From Actinomycetospora sp. NBRC 106375 (GTDB taxonomy: Bacteria > Actinomycetota > Actinomycetes > Mycobacteriales > Pseudonocardiaceae): 64,000 bases of DNA. Every line of letters starts with the position of its first letter. Position 1 is the stretch's first letter. The notes below the pieces were generated by a model. That model worked only from the letters and a program-made list of their open reading frames with translations, ran no database searches and was not told where the DNA came from. The stretch lies in the NCBI RefSeq assembly GCF_030269665.1, contig NZ_BSTS01000001.1:434001-498000 (forward strand), read 5' to 3'. Positions 28,724 to 38,360 of this stretch are shown here, in pieces. Both the position numbers and the translations under genes were made by a program.

Positions 28724-29139
28724 GACGCTGTCGTGTCCCCGGCGCGCCCGGCGTGGGCGCCCGGGGTGAGCGCGTGCCCGACCCTGGAGGCGAGCATGGT
28801 CATCTCGTAGCCGACGAGTCCCATGTCGGCGGTGCGGTCGGTGACGACCGCGAGGGTCGAGCCGAGGCTGATCGACGTCGCGAACAGGTAGCCGCCGGCC
28901 ATCTCGACGATCGTCTGGTTGACGGGCTCGGCCTCCAGCAGGGTCGCCGTCCCCCGCGCCAGGCTCACGAGCCCCGAGACCGCCGCGCAGAGCTGGTCGG
29001 CGAGGTGGGCGTCGACGCCGTCGCTGACCGCCAGTCGCAGGCCGTCCGCGGACACCACGAGGACGTGGCGCACCCCGGGGGTGCCGACGGCGAACTCCGA
29101 GAGGAGCCAGTCCAGTCCGCTGTCGGTCGGTGCGCTCAC
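28720..29139 (-). CDS. cvnB: Conservon Roadblock/LC7 protein CvnB
   Basis: A 139-residue Roadblock/LC7-domain protein, the MglB-like partner in conservon signalling. It shows LDWLLSEFAVGTPGVRHVLV, then VSADGLRLAVSDG, SLGSTLAVVTDRTADMG and a C-terminal helix. Roadblock proteins act as regulators or GAPs for small GTPases such as CvnD. The GTG start overlaps the cvnA stop by 4 bases (29136-29139), and its stop overlaps the cvnC start. Confidence 0.93.
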   Translation of the reverse strand: MSAPTDSGLDWLLSEFAVGTPGVRHVLVVSADGLRLAVSDGVDAHLADQLCAAVSGLVSLARGTATLLEAEPVNQTIVEMAGGYLFATSISLGSTLAVVTDRTADMGLVGYEMTMLASRVGHALTPGAHAGRAGDTTAS

Positions 29140-31439
29140 GTCGGCCTCCCGGAGGTGCTGTCGCGGTGGGGGTGGTGGTGCTCGACCGGCTCGGCCGCAT
29201 CGCCCGCGCCGACGGTGCCCTCCGGGCCACCGGAGCCGATCGCCGACCGGGCCGCGGCCCGGCTGGCCTGGTAGGCCGAGAGCGCGTCCATGGCGCTGCG
29301 TGCTCCCGGCTGCCCGTGGCGGGACGGGGGCCCGCCGTTCCCGGTCGTCGGTGCCCCCGGTGCCTGCCCCGCTCCGGTGGCCGGTCCCGGCGCGGTGGCC
29401 GCCGGGATACCGGGTGTCTTGCGGATCAGCTCCGGCGCGAGGTGGGTCTGCGGACGCCGCCGCGCCAGCACGAGGCCGTTCGGGCCCACGACCGCCGGGG
29501 TGTCCTCGCTCGACCGGCGGGGCGCGGGGGCACCCGGGGCGTCGTCCGCGGCAGGGATCCCGCCCGTGTCGGGAGAGGAGGCCGGGGACCCTGCGGGGGC
29601 CTGCTCGGCCGGAGCCCGACGGGGCGCGGTGCTCGCGGATGCGTCGGCGCCGGCGTGGTCCTCCCCCGGACCGGGCGGCGGCACGACGATCGGGTGGATC
29701 AGGCCGCGCCGGGTCGCCGTGCGCTCGGCGCCCGCGGTCACCGTCCCCGGACCGGGAGCAGTGCCGGCGTCGGAGGAGCCGTCCGCGCCGGCACCGTCGT
29801 CCGCGCCGGCCGTGGTGTCGGCACCCACCCCGACCGGCTCGACGTCCTCGAGGGTGTCGTGCGGGTCGTCCCCGGAACCGTTCAGCGACGGGTCGGCGGG
29901 GTCGTCCCCGCCGGGCGCGGCGTGGGCGCCGCGGCGCGGCGTCGCCGTGCCGGACCCACCCGTGCCGTCGCCACCGTCGGGGCCGCCGACCCCCGGCCAG
30001 GAGTGGCGGCCGTCGAGCGCGATCGGGCCGCTCGGCGGCGGGGCGTCCGCTCCCCGGTCGGGGGCGGCGTGACCGTTGTCGGCCGACCCGCGCCGCGGCG
30101 CGGGCACGGCCGAGGCGGGGACACGTTCGAGCCCGCGCCCGCCGACGGCCGGCACGGTCGGCTGGGAGGCCACGGAGTCGGCGAACAGGGCCGCGGGCAG
30201 CAGCAGCACCGCGGTGACGCCGCAGCCGGGGGTCGGCGTGAGCGAGACCTGGATGCCGTGACGCTCGGCGAGCCGGGAGACCACGTGGAAACCGAGCCGG
30301 CGGGCCGCCGCCGAGACGTCGACCTCCTGCGGGTCGGCGAGCAGCTCGTTGGCCGCCAGCAGGTCCGGGGGCGGCATACCGATGCCGGTGTCCTCGATGA
30401 CGAGCAGGTGGGAGCCCGGCGCGCGGTGGTAGCTGCGCGTCTGGATCACCACGGGCGCGGACGGGGGCGAGTAGCGCGCGGCGTTCTCGACGAGCTCCGC
30501 GATCATGTGGGTCAGGTCGGCGACGCTGCTCCCGACGATCTTGGGCCGCTCGTCGACGACGAGGGTCACGCGGTCGAGGTCCTCGGTCTCGGCGACGCCG
30601 GCGCGCACGACGTCGCGCAGCGCCACGGGCTCGGACCACACGCGGGCGGGCTGCTCGCCCGAGAGCACGAGCAGGCTCTCGGCGTTGCGGCGCACGCGGG
30701 TCGCGAGGTGGTCGAGCCGGAAGAGGTCCGCGAGCGCGTCGGGGTCGCGCTCGCGCTCCTCGAGATCGTTGATGATGTCCAGCTGGCGGTGGAACATGCT
30801 CTGGTTCCGCCGCGCGAGGTTCAGCAGCAGGCCCGACGTGAATTCCTGCTGGCGCACCTTCTGTTCGTGCAGTTCCTTCGTGAGCTCGATACGACGGCGC
30901 TGCTCGTCCTCGGTGATCTTCACGAAGATCGCGACGCCCGCGCACGCGAGCAGGACCGCGAAACCGTGGATCAGCGACCACAGCCACGGCGAGTGCTGGG
31001 CGGCGTGGTGGTTGAAGAACAACGTCGGCACCAGCAGCGTGCCGAGTCCGTGCGACAGCGTCGTGAACCCGATGTTCACCGCGAACGGCACCCAGCTCTG
31101 GTAGAGCATGAGGAAGCCGATGATCACGAAGAACGAGAAGTGCGCCTCGATGTACCCGCCGGAGAGGATGACGAGGCCGGCGCAGGACGCCGACAGGCCG
31201 GCGGACACGAAGATCTCGCCCGCGAGCCGGCCGGGCACGAACCGCCCGCCCGCCGCCGCGAGCAGCGGGACGAGGGCGATCAGACCGGCGAGCAGCAGCG
31301 TGTTGCCGACGAGCAGCCCGAAGACCAGCAACAGCGGCGCGAGCGAGACCAGCACCGTCAGCAGGAAGCGATGACGCCGCATCCAGGACGCATCGTCGAC
31401 CATGTCCCCGCGGGGGAGGTAGTCCAGGACACGGGCCAT
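29136..31439 (-). CDS. cvnA: Conservon sensor histidine-kinase-like ATPase CvnA
   Basis: A 767-residue membrane sensor and the first gene of the conservon. The N-terminal 175 residues hold about five or six hydrophobic helices and almost no extracellular domain, suggesting sensing within the membrane. A coiled linker with RLDHLATRVRRNAESLLVLSG (about 241-261) stands at the dimerisation helix. The GHKL ATPase has the N-box ELVENAARYSPP (Asn319) and the G1 box EDTGIGM (349-355). From about residue 430 to the end is a long, low-complexity, disordered tail rich in Pro, Gly, Ala, Asp and Thr, far longer than the catalytic core needs; it may be the docking surface for CvnB. Confidence 0.93.
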   Translation of the reverse strand: MARVLDYLPRGDMVDDASWMRRHRFLLTVLVSLAPLLLVFGLLVGNTLLLAGLIALVPLLAAAGGRFVPGRLAGEIFVSAGLSASCAGLVILSGGYIEAHFSFFVIIGFLMLYQSWVPFAVNIGFTTLSHGLGTLLVPTLFFNHHAAQHSPWLWSLIHGFAVLLACAGVAIFVKITEDEQRRRIELTKELHEQKVRQQEFTSGLLLNLARRNQSMFHRQLDIINDLEERERDPDALADLFRLDHLATRVRRNAESLLVLSGEQPARVWSEPVALRDVVRAGVAETEDLDRVTLVVDERPKIVGSSVADLTHMIAELVENAARYSPPSAPVVIQTRSYHRAPGSHLLVIEDTGIGMPPPDLLAANELLADPQEVDVSAAARRLGFHVVSRLAERHGIQVSLTPTPGCGVTAVLLLPAALFADSVASQPTVPAVGGRGLERVPASAVPAPRRGSADNGHAAPDRGADAPPPSGPIALDGRHSWPGVGGPDGGDGTGGSGTATPRRGAHAAPGGDDPADPSLNGSGDDPHDTLEDVEPVGVGADTTAGADDGAGADGSSDAGTAPGPGTVTAGAERTATRRGLIHPIVVPPPGPGEDHAGADASASTAPRRAPAEQAPAGSPASSPDTGGIPAADDAPGAPAPRRSSEDTPAVVGPNGLVLARRRPQTHLAPELIRKTPGIPAATAPGPATGAGQAPGAPTTGNGGPPSRHGQPGARSAMDALSAYQASRAAARSAIGSGGPEGTVGAGDAAEPVEHHHPHRDSTSGRPT

Positions 31440-31493
31440 GCGGGCGCTTCACCGTCCCTACGAAAAGTCGCCATCCGGATGAGGAACGGCGGA

Positions 31494-31521
31494 ACCGTAC
31501 ACGCAGCGTCCTCGTTGTCAG
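31494..31521 (-). promoter_or_regulatory. Candidate conservon promoter
   Basis: On the minus strand, -35 CTGACA (31521-31516) and -10 TACGGT (31499-31494) are separated by 16 bp, with transcription expected about 45-50 bases before the cvnA ATG at 31439. The rest of the 421-base gap (31440-31860) shows no gene or repeat that I can support; local GC is slightly lower than in the neighbouring genes. Confidence 0.45.
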
Positions 31522-31860
31522 TTCGGCGAACGAGACCACCCCGGTCGAAATGCCCGATGGGTGGCGTCGGATCTCACGGAGCGCTATTCCTGCGCACTCG
31601 TTCGCGTCCGGACGACGGAGATGGGATCACCCGCTCGGAGGCTGGCACCTGGACCGTCCGGCCGAGCCGAAGATCGCGCGGGGGAACGCCGGAAAAGGCT
31701 CCGAAAGAGTCGGTGCCTCGGCCGGTGGTGGGTCGGTCACGAGCCATCGACCGGGTCCGCCCCGGCGAGCGGTCCTCGCCACTGCGCCGGTCGGCGCATC
31801 GCCGACCGCACCGACTGCTCGGACACGATCCGTGACGCAGCGGTGACCTTGCGCAGGTCC

Positions 31861-32742
31861 TCAGGTCCCGTCGCCGGGCCGCAGTCCGGTGGTGTCGTCG
31901 AGGTGCGCCGGGACCTCCCCGGGCTGACGCGCACCCCAGGCGCTCGTGGCGAGGTCGCGGTAGACGGCGGCGAGGCCGTCGGCCAGGGCGGGGGTGAGGC
32001 CGGCGGCCGCCTGGGTGGTGGCGATCTCGGTCATCTCGTCGACGAAACGCCAGGCCTTGGTGGCCGCGACGGCCGCCGGGACGATCCCGGCGTCGGGGAA
32101 GTCGAGGCGGACGTCCTCGAGCACGGCGGGGAGCACGCCGTGCTCGTCGGCAGTGACGAGCGCCTGCACCAGCAGCGCCTGGAACCCCTTGCGCACCGAC
32201 GCCGTGCACATCTTGGCCGCGCTGGCGGCGCCCACCGGGCCGTCGAGCTCGATCCAGCGCACGCCGGGGGCCGTGAGGGCCGCGACCTCCGCCGCGCGGG
32301 GTCCGGACAGGAAGACCCGTGTCGGCGCCCCGCTCTCCGGGCGAGGCGGCGGACCGGAGATCGCGCCGTCCACCAGGTCGCCGGGCAGGTCCGCCGCGAT
32401 CGCGGTGACGGTGGTCGGGGCGACCGCGTCGAGCTCGACCACGAGCGGCCGGGCGCCGGTCGCGTCGCAGGCGGCGGCCACGTCCCGCCCGGCGTCGCGG
32501 GCCGCGCCCGGTGGCACGACCAGCATCAGCACGTCCACGGCGCGGACGAGATCGGCGACGGTGCCCGCGTCCTCGAGCGTGGTGCGCGCGACGGTCGCCG
32601 CGGAGCGGCCCGCCAGGCTCGTCAGCACCCGATGGCCGCCGGCCGCGAGGCAGCCGCCCAGGGCCGTGCCCATCGCCCCCGGCGCGAGGACGCCGACGGT
32701 GCTGACGCGTGGTACGGAATCCACGGGGGCGACAGGGCTCAC
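31861..32742 (-). CDS. NAD(P)-dependent beta-hydroxyacid dehydrogenase-like protein with DUF1932
   Basis: A 293-residue 6-phosphogluconate-dehydrogenase-type oxidoreductase. The Rossmann start VGVLAPGAMGTALGGCLAAG carries the G-x-G-x-x-G-like motif with GAPGAMG character. Later, GAISGPPPRPESGAPTRVFL and AKMCTASVRKGFQALLVQAL (DUF1932 C-terminal domain) are typical. The Lys of AKMCTAS is in the catalytic-lysine position. GTG start at 32742, 5 bases after the monooxygenase stop on the same strand, so the two are probably co-transcribed. Substrate unknown. Confidence 0.82.
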   Translation of the reverse strand: MSPVAPVDSVPRVSTVGVLAPGAMGTALGGCLAAGGHRVLTSLAGRSAATVARTTLEDAGTVADLVRAVDVLMLVVPPGAARDAGRDVAAACDATGARPLVVELDAVAPTTVTAIAADLPGDLVDGAISGPPPRPESGAPTRVFLSGPRAAEVAALTAPGVRWIELDGPVGAASAAKMCTASVRKGFQALLVQALVTADEHGVLPAVLEDVRLDFPDAGIVPAAVAATKAWRFVDEMTEIATTQAAAGLTPALADGLAAVYRDLATSAWGARQPGEVPAHLDDTTGLRPGDGT

Positions 32743-32747
32743 GGGCC

Positions 32748-34235
32748 TCACCCGGCGGCGCGCTCGTCCTCCGGCAGGCGGCGTTCGCCAGCCGGGACGA
32801 AGCGCATCGCCGCGTCGTCGACCCGGCTGCGGCGCAGGGCGACGGCGTCGATCGCGTAGTTCATCGCGAGGCGCCAGGGCGCGCGGGTGCCCTGCTTGGG
32901 GAGCTCGTCGATCGAGCGCTGGACGTATCCGGCACCGAAGTCGAGGAACGGCGCCTCCCCCACCTCCGGGTCGCGCTCGGGGACGGCCGTGCCCAGGTCG
33001 CGGTCGCGCAGGTGACGCAGCAGGCGGACGACGTACTCGGCGACGAGGTCGACCTTGAGCGTCCACGAGGCGTTCGTGTAGCCGATCATGTAGGCGAGGT
33101 TCGGCACCCCGGAGAGCATCATGCCCTTGTAGGCCATGGTGTCCGGCAGGTGCACCGGCTCGCCGTCGACGACGATCTCGGCGCCGCCGAACATCTGCAG
33201 CGTCAGCCCCGTCGCCGTGACGATCACGTCCGCGGGGAGCTCGCGGCCCGACGTCAGGCGGATGCCGGTCTCGGTCACCGTGTCGATCGTGTCCGTGACG
33301 ATCTCCGCCCGCCCGGAGCGGATCGCCCGGAACAGGTCGCCGTCCGGGACCATGCACATCCGCTGGTCCCAGGGGTCGTAGCGCGGGTTGAAGTGCGTGT
33401 CGACGTCGTAGCCCTCGGGCAGGGCGGCCCGCGTGGCCTTGCGCAGCAGACCGCGCACGAACCCGGGGAAGCGCTGGCTGATCTGGTAGAGGGCGATGAT
33501 CTGGGCGATGTTCTTGACGCGCGTCAGGGGGTCGGCCACCGCCCGCGGCAGCCACCGCGAGAGCGTCTCGGCGACCGGGTCGGTGCGCCCGATCGAGAGC
33601 ACGTAGCTCGGCGAGCGCTGCAGCTGGGTGACGTGGGCGGCCGCCTGGTCGCCCTCGAGCAGCGCGGGGACGAGCGTCACGGCCGTCGCGCCGCTGCCGA
33701 TGACGACGACCCGCCGGTCGGCGTAGTCGAGGTCCGGGTCCCAGAGCTGGGGGTGCACGACCGTCCCGCCGAAGCGGTCCAGGCCGGCGATCTCGGGCGT
33801 GTAGCCGTGGTCGTAGCGGTAGTAGCCCGAGCACATCAGCAGGAACGAGCAGGTCAGCGGGGCCTGGCCTGGGATCTCGAGGGTCCAGCGCTGAGCCCCG
33901 GAGTCCCACGACGCGCGGGTGAGCCGATGGTCGTAGCGGATCTTCCGGTCGACCCCGAACTCCGCCGCCGTGTCCCGGACGTAGGACAGGATCGACGGGC
34001 CGTCGGCGAGCGCCGTCGCGCTGCTCCAGGGCCGGAAGCGGTAGCCGAGCGTGTGCATGTCGGAGTCCGAGCGGATCCCCGGGTAGCGGAAGAGGCTCCA
34101 CGTGCCGCCGAGGTCCTCGCGGGCCTCCAGCACGGCGTAGCTCGTCCCCGGCAGGTCGCGCTCGAGGTGGCAGGCCGTGCCGATCCCGGACAGGCCCGCG
34201 CCGACGATGACCACGTCGAGGTGCTCGGTACTCAC
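32748..34235 (-). CDS. EthA-like flavin-containing (Baeyer-Villiger) monooxygenase
   Basis: A 495-residue FAD/NADPH monooxygenase. FAD-binding GAGLSG appears at once, then GGTWSLFRYPGIRSDSDMHT (the BVMO/EthA fingerprint region), the second Rossmann GSGATAVTLVPAL for NADPH, and MAYKGMMLSGVPNLAYMIGY plus TNASWTLKVDLV near the end. The whole chain follows mycobacterial EthA, which oxidises ketones and activates ethionamide; this is from memory of that sequence. A GTG at 34235 gives an N-terminus (STEHLDVVIVGAG) matching EthA; an upstream GTG at 34244 is in frame. Downstream is the DUF1932 dehydrogenase. Confidence 0.9.
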   Translation of the reverse strand: MSTEHLDVVIVGAGLSGIGTACHLERDLPGTSYAVLEAREDLGGTWSLFRYPGIRSDSDMHTLGYRFRPWSSATALADGPSILSYVRDTAAEFGVDRKIRYDHRLTRASWDSGAQRWTLEIPGQAPLTCSFLLMCSGYYRYDHGYTPEIAGLDRFGGTVVHPQLWDPDLDYADRRVVVIGSGATAVTLVPALLEGDQAAAHVTQLQRSPSYVLSIGRTDPVAETLSRWLPRAVADPLTRVKNIAQIIALYQISQRFPGFVRGLLRKATRAALPEGYDVDTHFNPRYDPWDQRMCMVPDGDLFRAIRSGRAEIVTDTIDTVTETGIRLTSGRELPADVIVTATGLTLQMFGGAEIVVDGEPVHLPDTMAYKGMMLSGVPNLAYMIGYTNASWTLKVDLVAEYVVRLLRHLRDRDLGTAVPERDPEVGEAPFLDFGAGYVQRSIDELPKQGTRAPWRLAMNYAIDAVALRRSRVDDAAMRFVPAGERRLPEDERAAG

Positions 34236-34267
34236 GCGTACCACCGTAGCGCGTGGTGCTGTCGTCT

Positions 34268-34327
34268 GCCTCCGGCGCGGCAGCTCTGCAGGCTCCGTGC
34301 CGCAGCGCCCGCCTCCGGCGCGGCAGC
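34268..34327. repeat. 17-bp direct repeat in a short intergenic gap
   Basis: GCCTCCGGCGCGGCAGC occurs at 34268-34284 and 34311-34327 (period 43). Each contains CTGCC/GGCAG-type self-complementarity. It lies in the 136-bp gap between the LuxR regulator's stop and the monooxygenase start. Confidence 0.6.
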
Positions 34328-34371
34328 CCCGCCGCGCTCCGGGCCGCCTGACGTACCACCGCCGCCGGTGC

Positions 34372-37101
34372 TCACAGCCCCCGGCGGACGGCGGCCGCCG
34401 CCAGCTCGGCGCGGGACGTCAGGTCGAGCTTCGTGAAGATCCGTCGCAGGTGGGTCCGGACCGTGCCGGTGCCGATGAGCAGCTGATCGGCGATCGCCTG
34501 GTTGCGCAGCCCGCGCGCCGCGAGCACCACGACGTCGCGCTCGGTCGGGGTCAGGCTGTCCCACCCGCTGCGCGGCCGCCCGCGCGCGCCCCGGGCGCGG
34601 CGGGCGTAGGCCACGGCGCCGTCCAGGTCGAGCGAGGCGCCCTCCTCGCGGGCCCGCTCGCGGTCCGCGTCGTCGAGCGCCGCGACCGCCGCGACCGCCG
34701 CGTCGACCCTCCCGCCGTCGAGCACCGTCCGGGCCAGCGGGGACACCACGAGCCCCCGGGCCCGGCGGGCCGTCTCCAGGGCGGCGTGCAGGCGCAGCGC
34801 GGTCGTGGCGTGCCCCGCGTCGAGCGCGACGCCCGCGACCAGCGCGAGGGCGTCGAGCGCCTGGATCGTGAACCCGCCCTCCTGCGCGGCGGCGAGCGCA
34901 TCGTGCGCGTCGGCGGTGACGTCCTCACCCGCGGCCCGGCGGGCCGCGGCGTGCGCCAGCGCGGCGGCCACCCCGAGCTCCCGGGCGCCCCGCTCGCCGG
35001 CCCGTCTCCGGGCCGTGGCGGCGAGCTCCCGGGCGCGGCCGACGTCGCCGGCGGCGAGCAGGGCCACCGCGAGGACGCCGCCGACCTCGGCCGCGATGAG
35101 CGTGAGGCCCTGCTGCGCCCACAGCTCGAGTGACCCGGCGAGCACGTCGATCGGGCCGGGCGGGTCGGACCAGAGCGCCACGTGGGCGCGGCACGCGTCG
35201 AGGGCCTCCATCGCGCCGAGGCCCGGATGGTCGTCGAGGAAGGGTTCGTGCGCCCGGACCAGGACGGCGGCCTCGGTGACCCGCCCGGCGCGGCACAGCG
35301 CGCGCACCGCGGGCAACAGGGCGCAGGTGGCGCTCAGGGGCTCGCCGATCCCGACCGCCAGCGCGTGCCCGGCGCGCCCGTGGGCGAGCGCGCCCGCCAC
35401 GTCGCCCCGCAGGCTCGCGACCTCCGCGCGGATCGCGTCGTCCCACGCCCGGAGCTGGTGGTGCCCGAGCTCGTCGAGGGCGGGCCGCGCCGCGTCCGCC
35501 GCGGCGAGCGCGGCCGCGGAGTCGCCGAGCCAGAGATGGGTGTAGGCGAGGACCTGGAGCGCCTCGACCCGACCCCACCGGTCCCCCGCCGCGAGCGCCA
35601 GCTCGGCGGCGCCGGTGAGGACCGGAGCTGCGCCGGCCGGATCGTCGAACCCCTGCGCCATCCCGAGCAGGATCATCGCCCGGCCCCGGACGTCGTCGGC
35701 GGCCGCCGGGTCCTCGGCGACCGCGACCGCGAGGCCGAGTCCCGTCTCGACGTCGCCGCCGTAGAGGGCGAGGAAGGCGTGTGCCCAGCGCAGCCGGTCG
35801 GGGACCGCCTCGCCGGCGTCCGCGCGCGCCGCGGACAGCCGCTCGGCACGGTCGATCCCCTCGCGGCACCGCCCCCGCAGCGACCACCAGAAGGCGAGGT
35901 CGGCGACGACGTCGGCGGCCGCGGTGCCGTCGCCAGGTGTGCCGGCGGCGTGCGTCAGCACCGCCCGGATGGCCGCGGCGTCGCCGTCGAGGCGGGCCAG
36001 GACGTCGAGGTCCGCGCGTTCGAGGGCAGGGCGGGCACGGGCGGCGAGGGCGGCCACCCAGGGCGTGAGCCGCGCGAGGGCCCGGGGGCCCTCGTCGGCG
36101 ACGAGCTCGCGCGCGTGCTCCCGCACGGTCTCCAGCACGAGGTAGGAGCCGCCGTCGTCGGGCGCGAACCGCACGAGGGAGTGGTCCACGAGCTCCTCGA
36201 CCACCGCGACCGCGTCCGCCTCACCGGGCGCGCGCGGCGGTCCGACCGCCGCGACGGCGGCGTCGAGGGAGCACCGGCCCTCGACCACCGCGAGCGCGGC
36301 GAGGCCCGCCCGGGCGCGGTCGGCGAGCAGGGCGGTGCTCCAGGACAGGCACGCCTGCAGGGAGCGGTGTCGCGGCTCGCGGGCCCCGCCGGCCGCTCCG
36401 GCGTCGAGGAACGCGAGGCGGTGCGCCGTGCCGTCCTCGATCACCCGCAGCGGCAGGCCCCGGGCGCGCGCGGCCGCGAGCTCGAGGGCGAGCGGGAGCC
36501 CGTCGAGGGCGATCGCGATCCGGCGGGCGCGCCGGGCGGTGTCGTCGGTGTCGGGCAGGTCCGGACGGACCCGGCGGGCCCGGTCGAGGAACAGCGCGGT
36601 CGCGGCGGGCACGTCGAGCCCCTCGACCGGGAGGGCGGTCTCCCCCGGGACGCCGAGCGAGAGCCGGCTGGTGGCGAGGATGCGCACGCGCGGTGCGCGG
36701 GCGAGCAGCGCGCCGGCGATCTCGGCGACGGCGTCGCGGACGTGCTCGCAGTTGTCGAGCACGAGCAGGGCGTCCCGCTCGCCGGGAAGGTCGCCGAGGC
36801 GGTGGGCGAGGCGCTCCACGGGGCTGACGGCGGGGTCGTCGCGCAGGTCGCACGCCGCGAGGACGACCGACCAGAGGTCGTCGCCCGGGACGCGCGTCGC
36901 GAGCTCGACCACCCCCAGCACGACGGGCGCGACGGTCGGCAGCACCTCGGATGCGAGGCGCGTCTTGCCGCTGCCGCCGGGCCCGAGCACGGTGACCAGC
37001 CGTTCGGCACCGCAGAGACGCCGCAGCGTCGCGAGCTCGTCCTCGCGGCCCACGAACGGCGCCGCGGCGACGGCCGGACGCGACCGCACCCCCTCGGTCA
37101 T
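34372..37101 (-). CDS. Large ATPase-LuxR regulator (NB-ARC/TPR type)
   Basis: A 909-residue STAND-type transcription factor. The P-loop GPGGSGKT is at 40-47, with LLVLDNCEHV as Walker B-like and RILATSRLSLG as the sensor segment, the usual predicted-ATPase arrangement. Residues about 400-830 are Ala/Leu/Arg-rich helical repeats of TPR type. The C-terminal LuxR domain runs from LTPTERDVVVLAARGLRNQAI to IFTKLDLTSRAELAA. Such proteins integrate a ligand or partner via the repeats. ATG at 37101. It is divergent from the SnoaL-like gene, 144 bp away, a candidate target. Confidence 0.88.
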   Translation of the reverse strand: MTEGVRSRPAVAAAPFVGREDELATLRRLCGAERLVTVLGPGGSGKTRLASEVLPTVAPVVLGVVELATRVPGDDLWSVVLAACDLRDDPAVSPVERLAHRLGDLPGERDALLVLDNCEHVRDAVAEIAGALLARAPRVRILATSRLSLGVPGETALPVEGLDVPAATALFLDRARRVRPDLPDTDDTARRARRIAIALDGLPLALELAAARARGLPLRVIEDGTAHRLAFLDAGAAGGAREPRHRSLQACLSWSTALLADRARAGLAALAVVEGRCSLDAAVAAVGPPRAPGEADAVAVVEELVDHSLVRFAPDDGGSYLVLETVREHARELVADEGPRALARLTPWVAALAARARPALERADLDVLARLDGDAAAIRAVLTHAAGTPGDGTAAADVVADLAFWWSLRGRCREGIDRAERLSAARADAGEAVPDRLRWAHAFLALYGGDVETGLGLAVAVAEDPAAADDVRGRAMILLGMAQGFDDPAGAAPVLTGAAELALAAGDRWGRVEALQVLAYTHLWLGDSAAALAAADAARPALDELGHHQLRAWDDAIRAEVASLRGDVAGALAHGRAGHALAVGIGEPLSATCALLPAVRALCRAGRVTEAAVLVRAHEPFLDDHPGLGAMEALDACRAHVALWSDPPGPIDVLAGSLELWAQQGLTLIAAEVGGVLAVALLAAGDVGRARELAATARRRAGERGARELGVAAALAHAAARRAAGEDVTADAHDALAAAQEGGFTIQALDALALVAGVALDAGHATTALRLHAALETARRARGLVVSPLARTVLDGGRVDAAVAAVAALDDADRERAREEGASLDLDGAVAYARRARGARGRPRSGWDSLTPTERDVVVLAARGLRNQAIADQLLIGTGTVRTHLRRIFTKLDLTSRAELAAAAVRRGL

Positions 37102-37245
37102 GACGGGCAGTGTGCTCCGGCGCTGAGCGACCGTCACCCGCATCGGGGCCAGGGTCTGCCGGCCGGCAGATGTTCCGCCCGTTCGGCTCACCCAGAGTGA
37201 CCGATACCGGGCACGGGCCCGGGGTCTCGAGAGGGGGTGTCGGCG

Positions 37246-37656
37246 ATGGCCGACCTGCTGGAGGAAGCCACACGGCTCTGGAACGACCGCGACCGCACGG
37301 CGTACCGCGACTGCTACACCGACGACGCCGAGCTGGTGGCGCCCGGCTTCGGCGGCAAGGGCCACGAGGCGGTCCTCGAGTTCTGGGACGAGAACATGAC
37401 CGGCTTCCCGGACAACCGCGTGGTCGTCGACCGGGCGGTGGTCCACGGCGACGTCCTCGTCGAGGAGTCGCGCTTCGAGGGCACGAACACCGGCCCGCTC
37501 GCGGGACCGGACGGGGCGCCGATCCCCGCGACCGGCCGCTCGGTGTCGGTCCCGTTCGCCGGGATCCACGTCGTGCGGGACGGCCGCATCGCTAGCACCC
37601 ACTTCTACTGGGACTCCTACGACATGCTCGGCCAGCTCGGGCTCCTCGACGGCTGA
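37246..37656 (+). CDS. SnoaL-like/NTF2-fold protein
   Basis: A 136-residue cone-fold (NTF2-like, SnoaL) protein. The opening LLEEATRLWNDRDRTAYRDCY and DDAELVAPGFGGKGHEAVLEFWDENM, followed by GRSVSVPFAGIHVVRDGRI and YWDSYDMLGQLG, match the SnoaL polyketide-cyclase-like family. In actinobacteria these are often ester cyclases or small-molecule-binding proteins of unknown function. The GAGAGGGGG upstream supports the ATG at 37246. It is followed 10 bp downstream by the membrane protein and likely forms an operon. Confidence 0.8.
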   Translation: MADLLEEATRLWNDRDRTAYRDCYTDDAELVAPGFGGKGHEAVLEFWDENMTGFPDNRVVVDRAVVHGDVLVEESRFEGTNTGPLAGPDGAPIPATGRSVSVPFAGIHVVRDGRIASTHFYWDSYDMLGQLGLLDG

Positions 37657-37666
37657 GGGGTCTCCG

Positions 37667-38353
37667 ATGCGCTCCTCGACCATCCTGCTCACCACGACCG
37701 TCGCGTCGGTCGTGCTCTACGTCGCCGCGGCCGGGGCCCTCGGCACCCCGCCGGATGCCACGGCGGCCGGCGACGAGGTCGTCGCCTGGTTCGCCGCGCA
37801 CGGCTCCGCGGTCCGCACCTACGTCTGGTGCCTGACGCTGCTCGCGCCGGTCGCCGGCGTCTCGGTCGCCCTCGTCCGCGAGCGGCTGCCGCGGCCGTAC
37901 CGGGACGTCTACTTCCTCGGCGGCGTCACGTTCGTCGCCGAGACCGCCGTCGTGGGCTGGATCTGGGGCGCGCTCTCGGCGCACCAGGGGATGCTCGAGG
38001 CGGGCACGGCCCGGGCGCTGCTCGACGTCGCCGCGTTCTGGGGTCCGGTCCTGACGGGCTCGACGGTGACCATGCTGGCCCCGGTCGTGGTGGCCACGGC
38101 CCGCGGGGCGCTCGCCCTGCCCCGGTGGCTCACGGTCCTGGGCGCGGTGGCGCTCGTCGAACAGATCGTCGAGACGATCACCGTCTTCGGGCGGACGGGC
38201 TTCACCGCGCCGGGCGGGCCGATGAACCTCTACCTCGGTGCGGTCCTGACGCTCGCCTGGTTCGCGGCCCTGGGGATCGTCCTCGCCCGCCGCGGCGACG
38301 CCGGCGTCGCCGCGGCCCCGGCGGCCGGCACCGCGGTGGAGCCCGTGCGGTGA
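37667..38353 (+). CDS. Six-helix membrane protein (DUF4386-like)
   Basis: A 228-residue polytopic protein with about six hydrophobic stretches (roughly 5-25, 52-68, 82-100, 120-145, 150-170, 195-215). Its spacing resembles DUF4386-type membrane proteins, but I cannot assign a family firmly. The C-terminus is Ala/Gly-rich. It follows the SnoaL-like gene by 10 bp and is ended by a strong hairpin. Function unknown. Confidence 0.65.
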   Translation: MRSSTILLTTTVASVVLYVAAAGALGTPPDATAAGDEVVAWFAAHGSAVRTYVWCLTLLAPVAGVSVALVRERLPRPYRDVYFLGGVTFVAETAVVGWIWGALSAHQGMLEAGTARALLDVAAFWGPVLTGSTVTMLAPVVVATARGALALPRWLTVLGAVALVEQIVETITVFGRTGFTAPGGPMNLYLGAVLTLAWFAALGIVLARRGDAGVAAAPAAGTAVEPVR

Positions 38354-38360
38354 CGCGGTC

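Noticed and set aside
27760-31439. Conservon as a novel signalling system
   Set aside because: All four gene types match the known cvnABCD arrangement of actinobacteria, so it is annotated as a known system.
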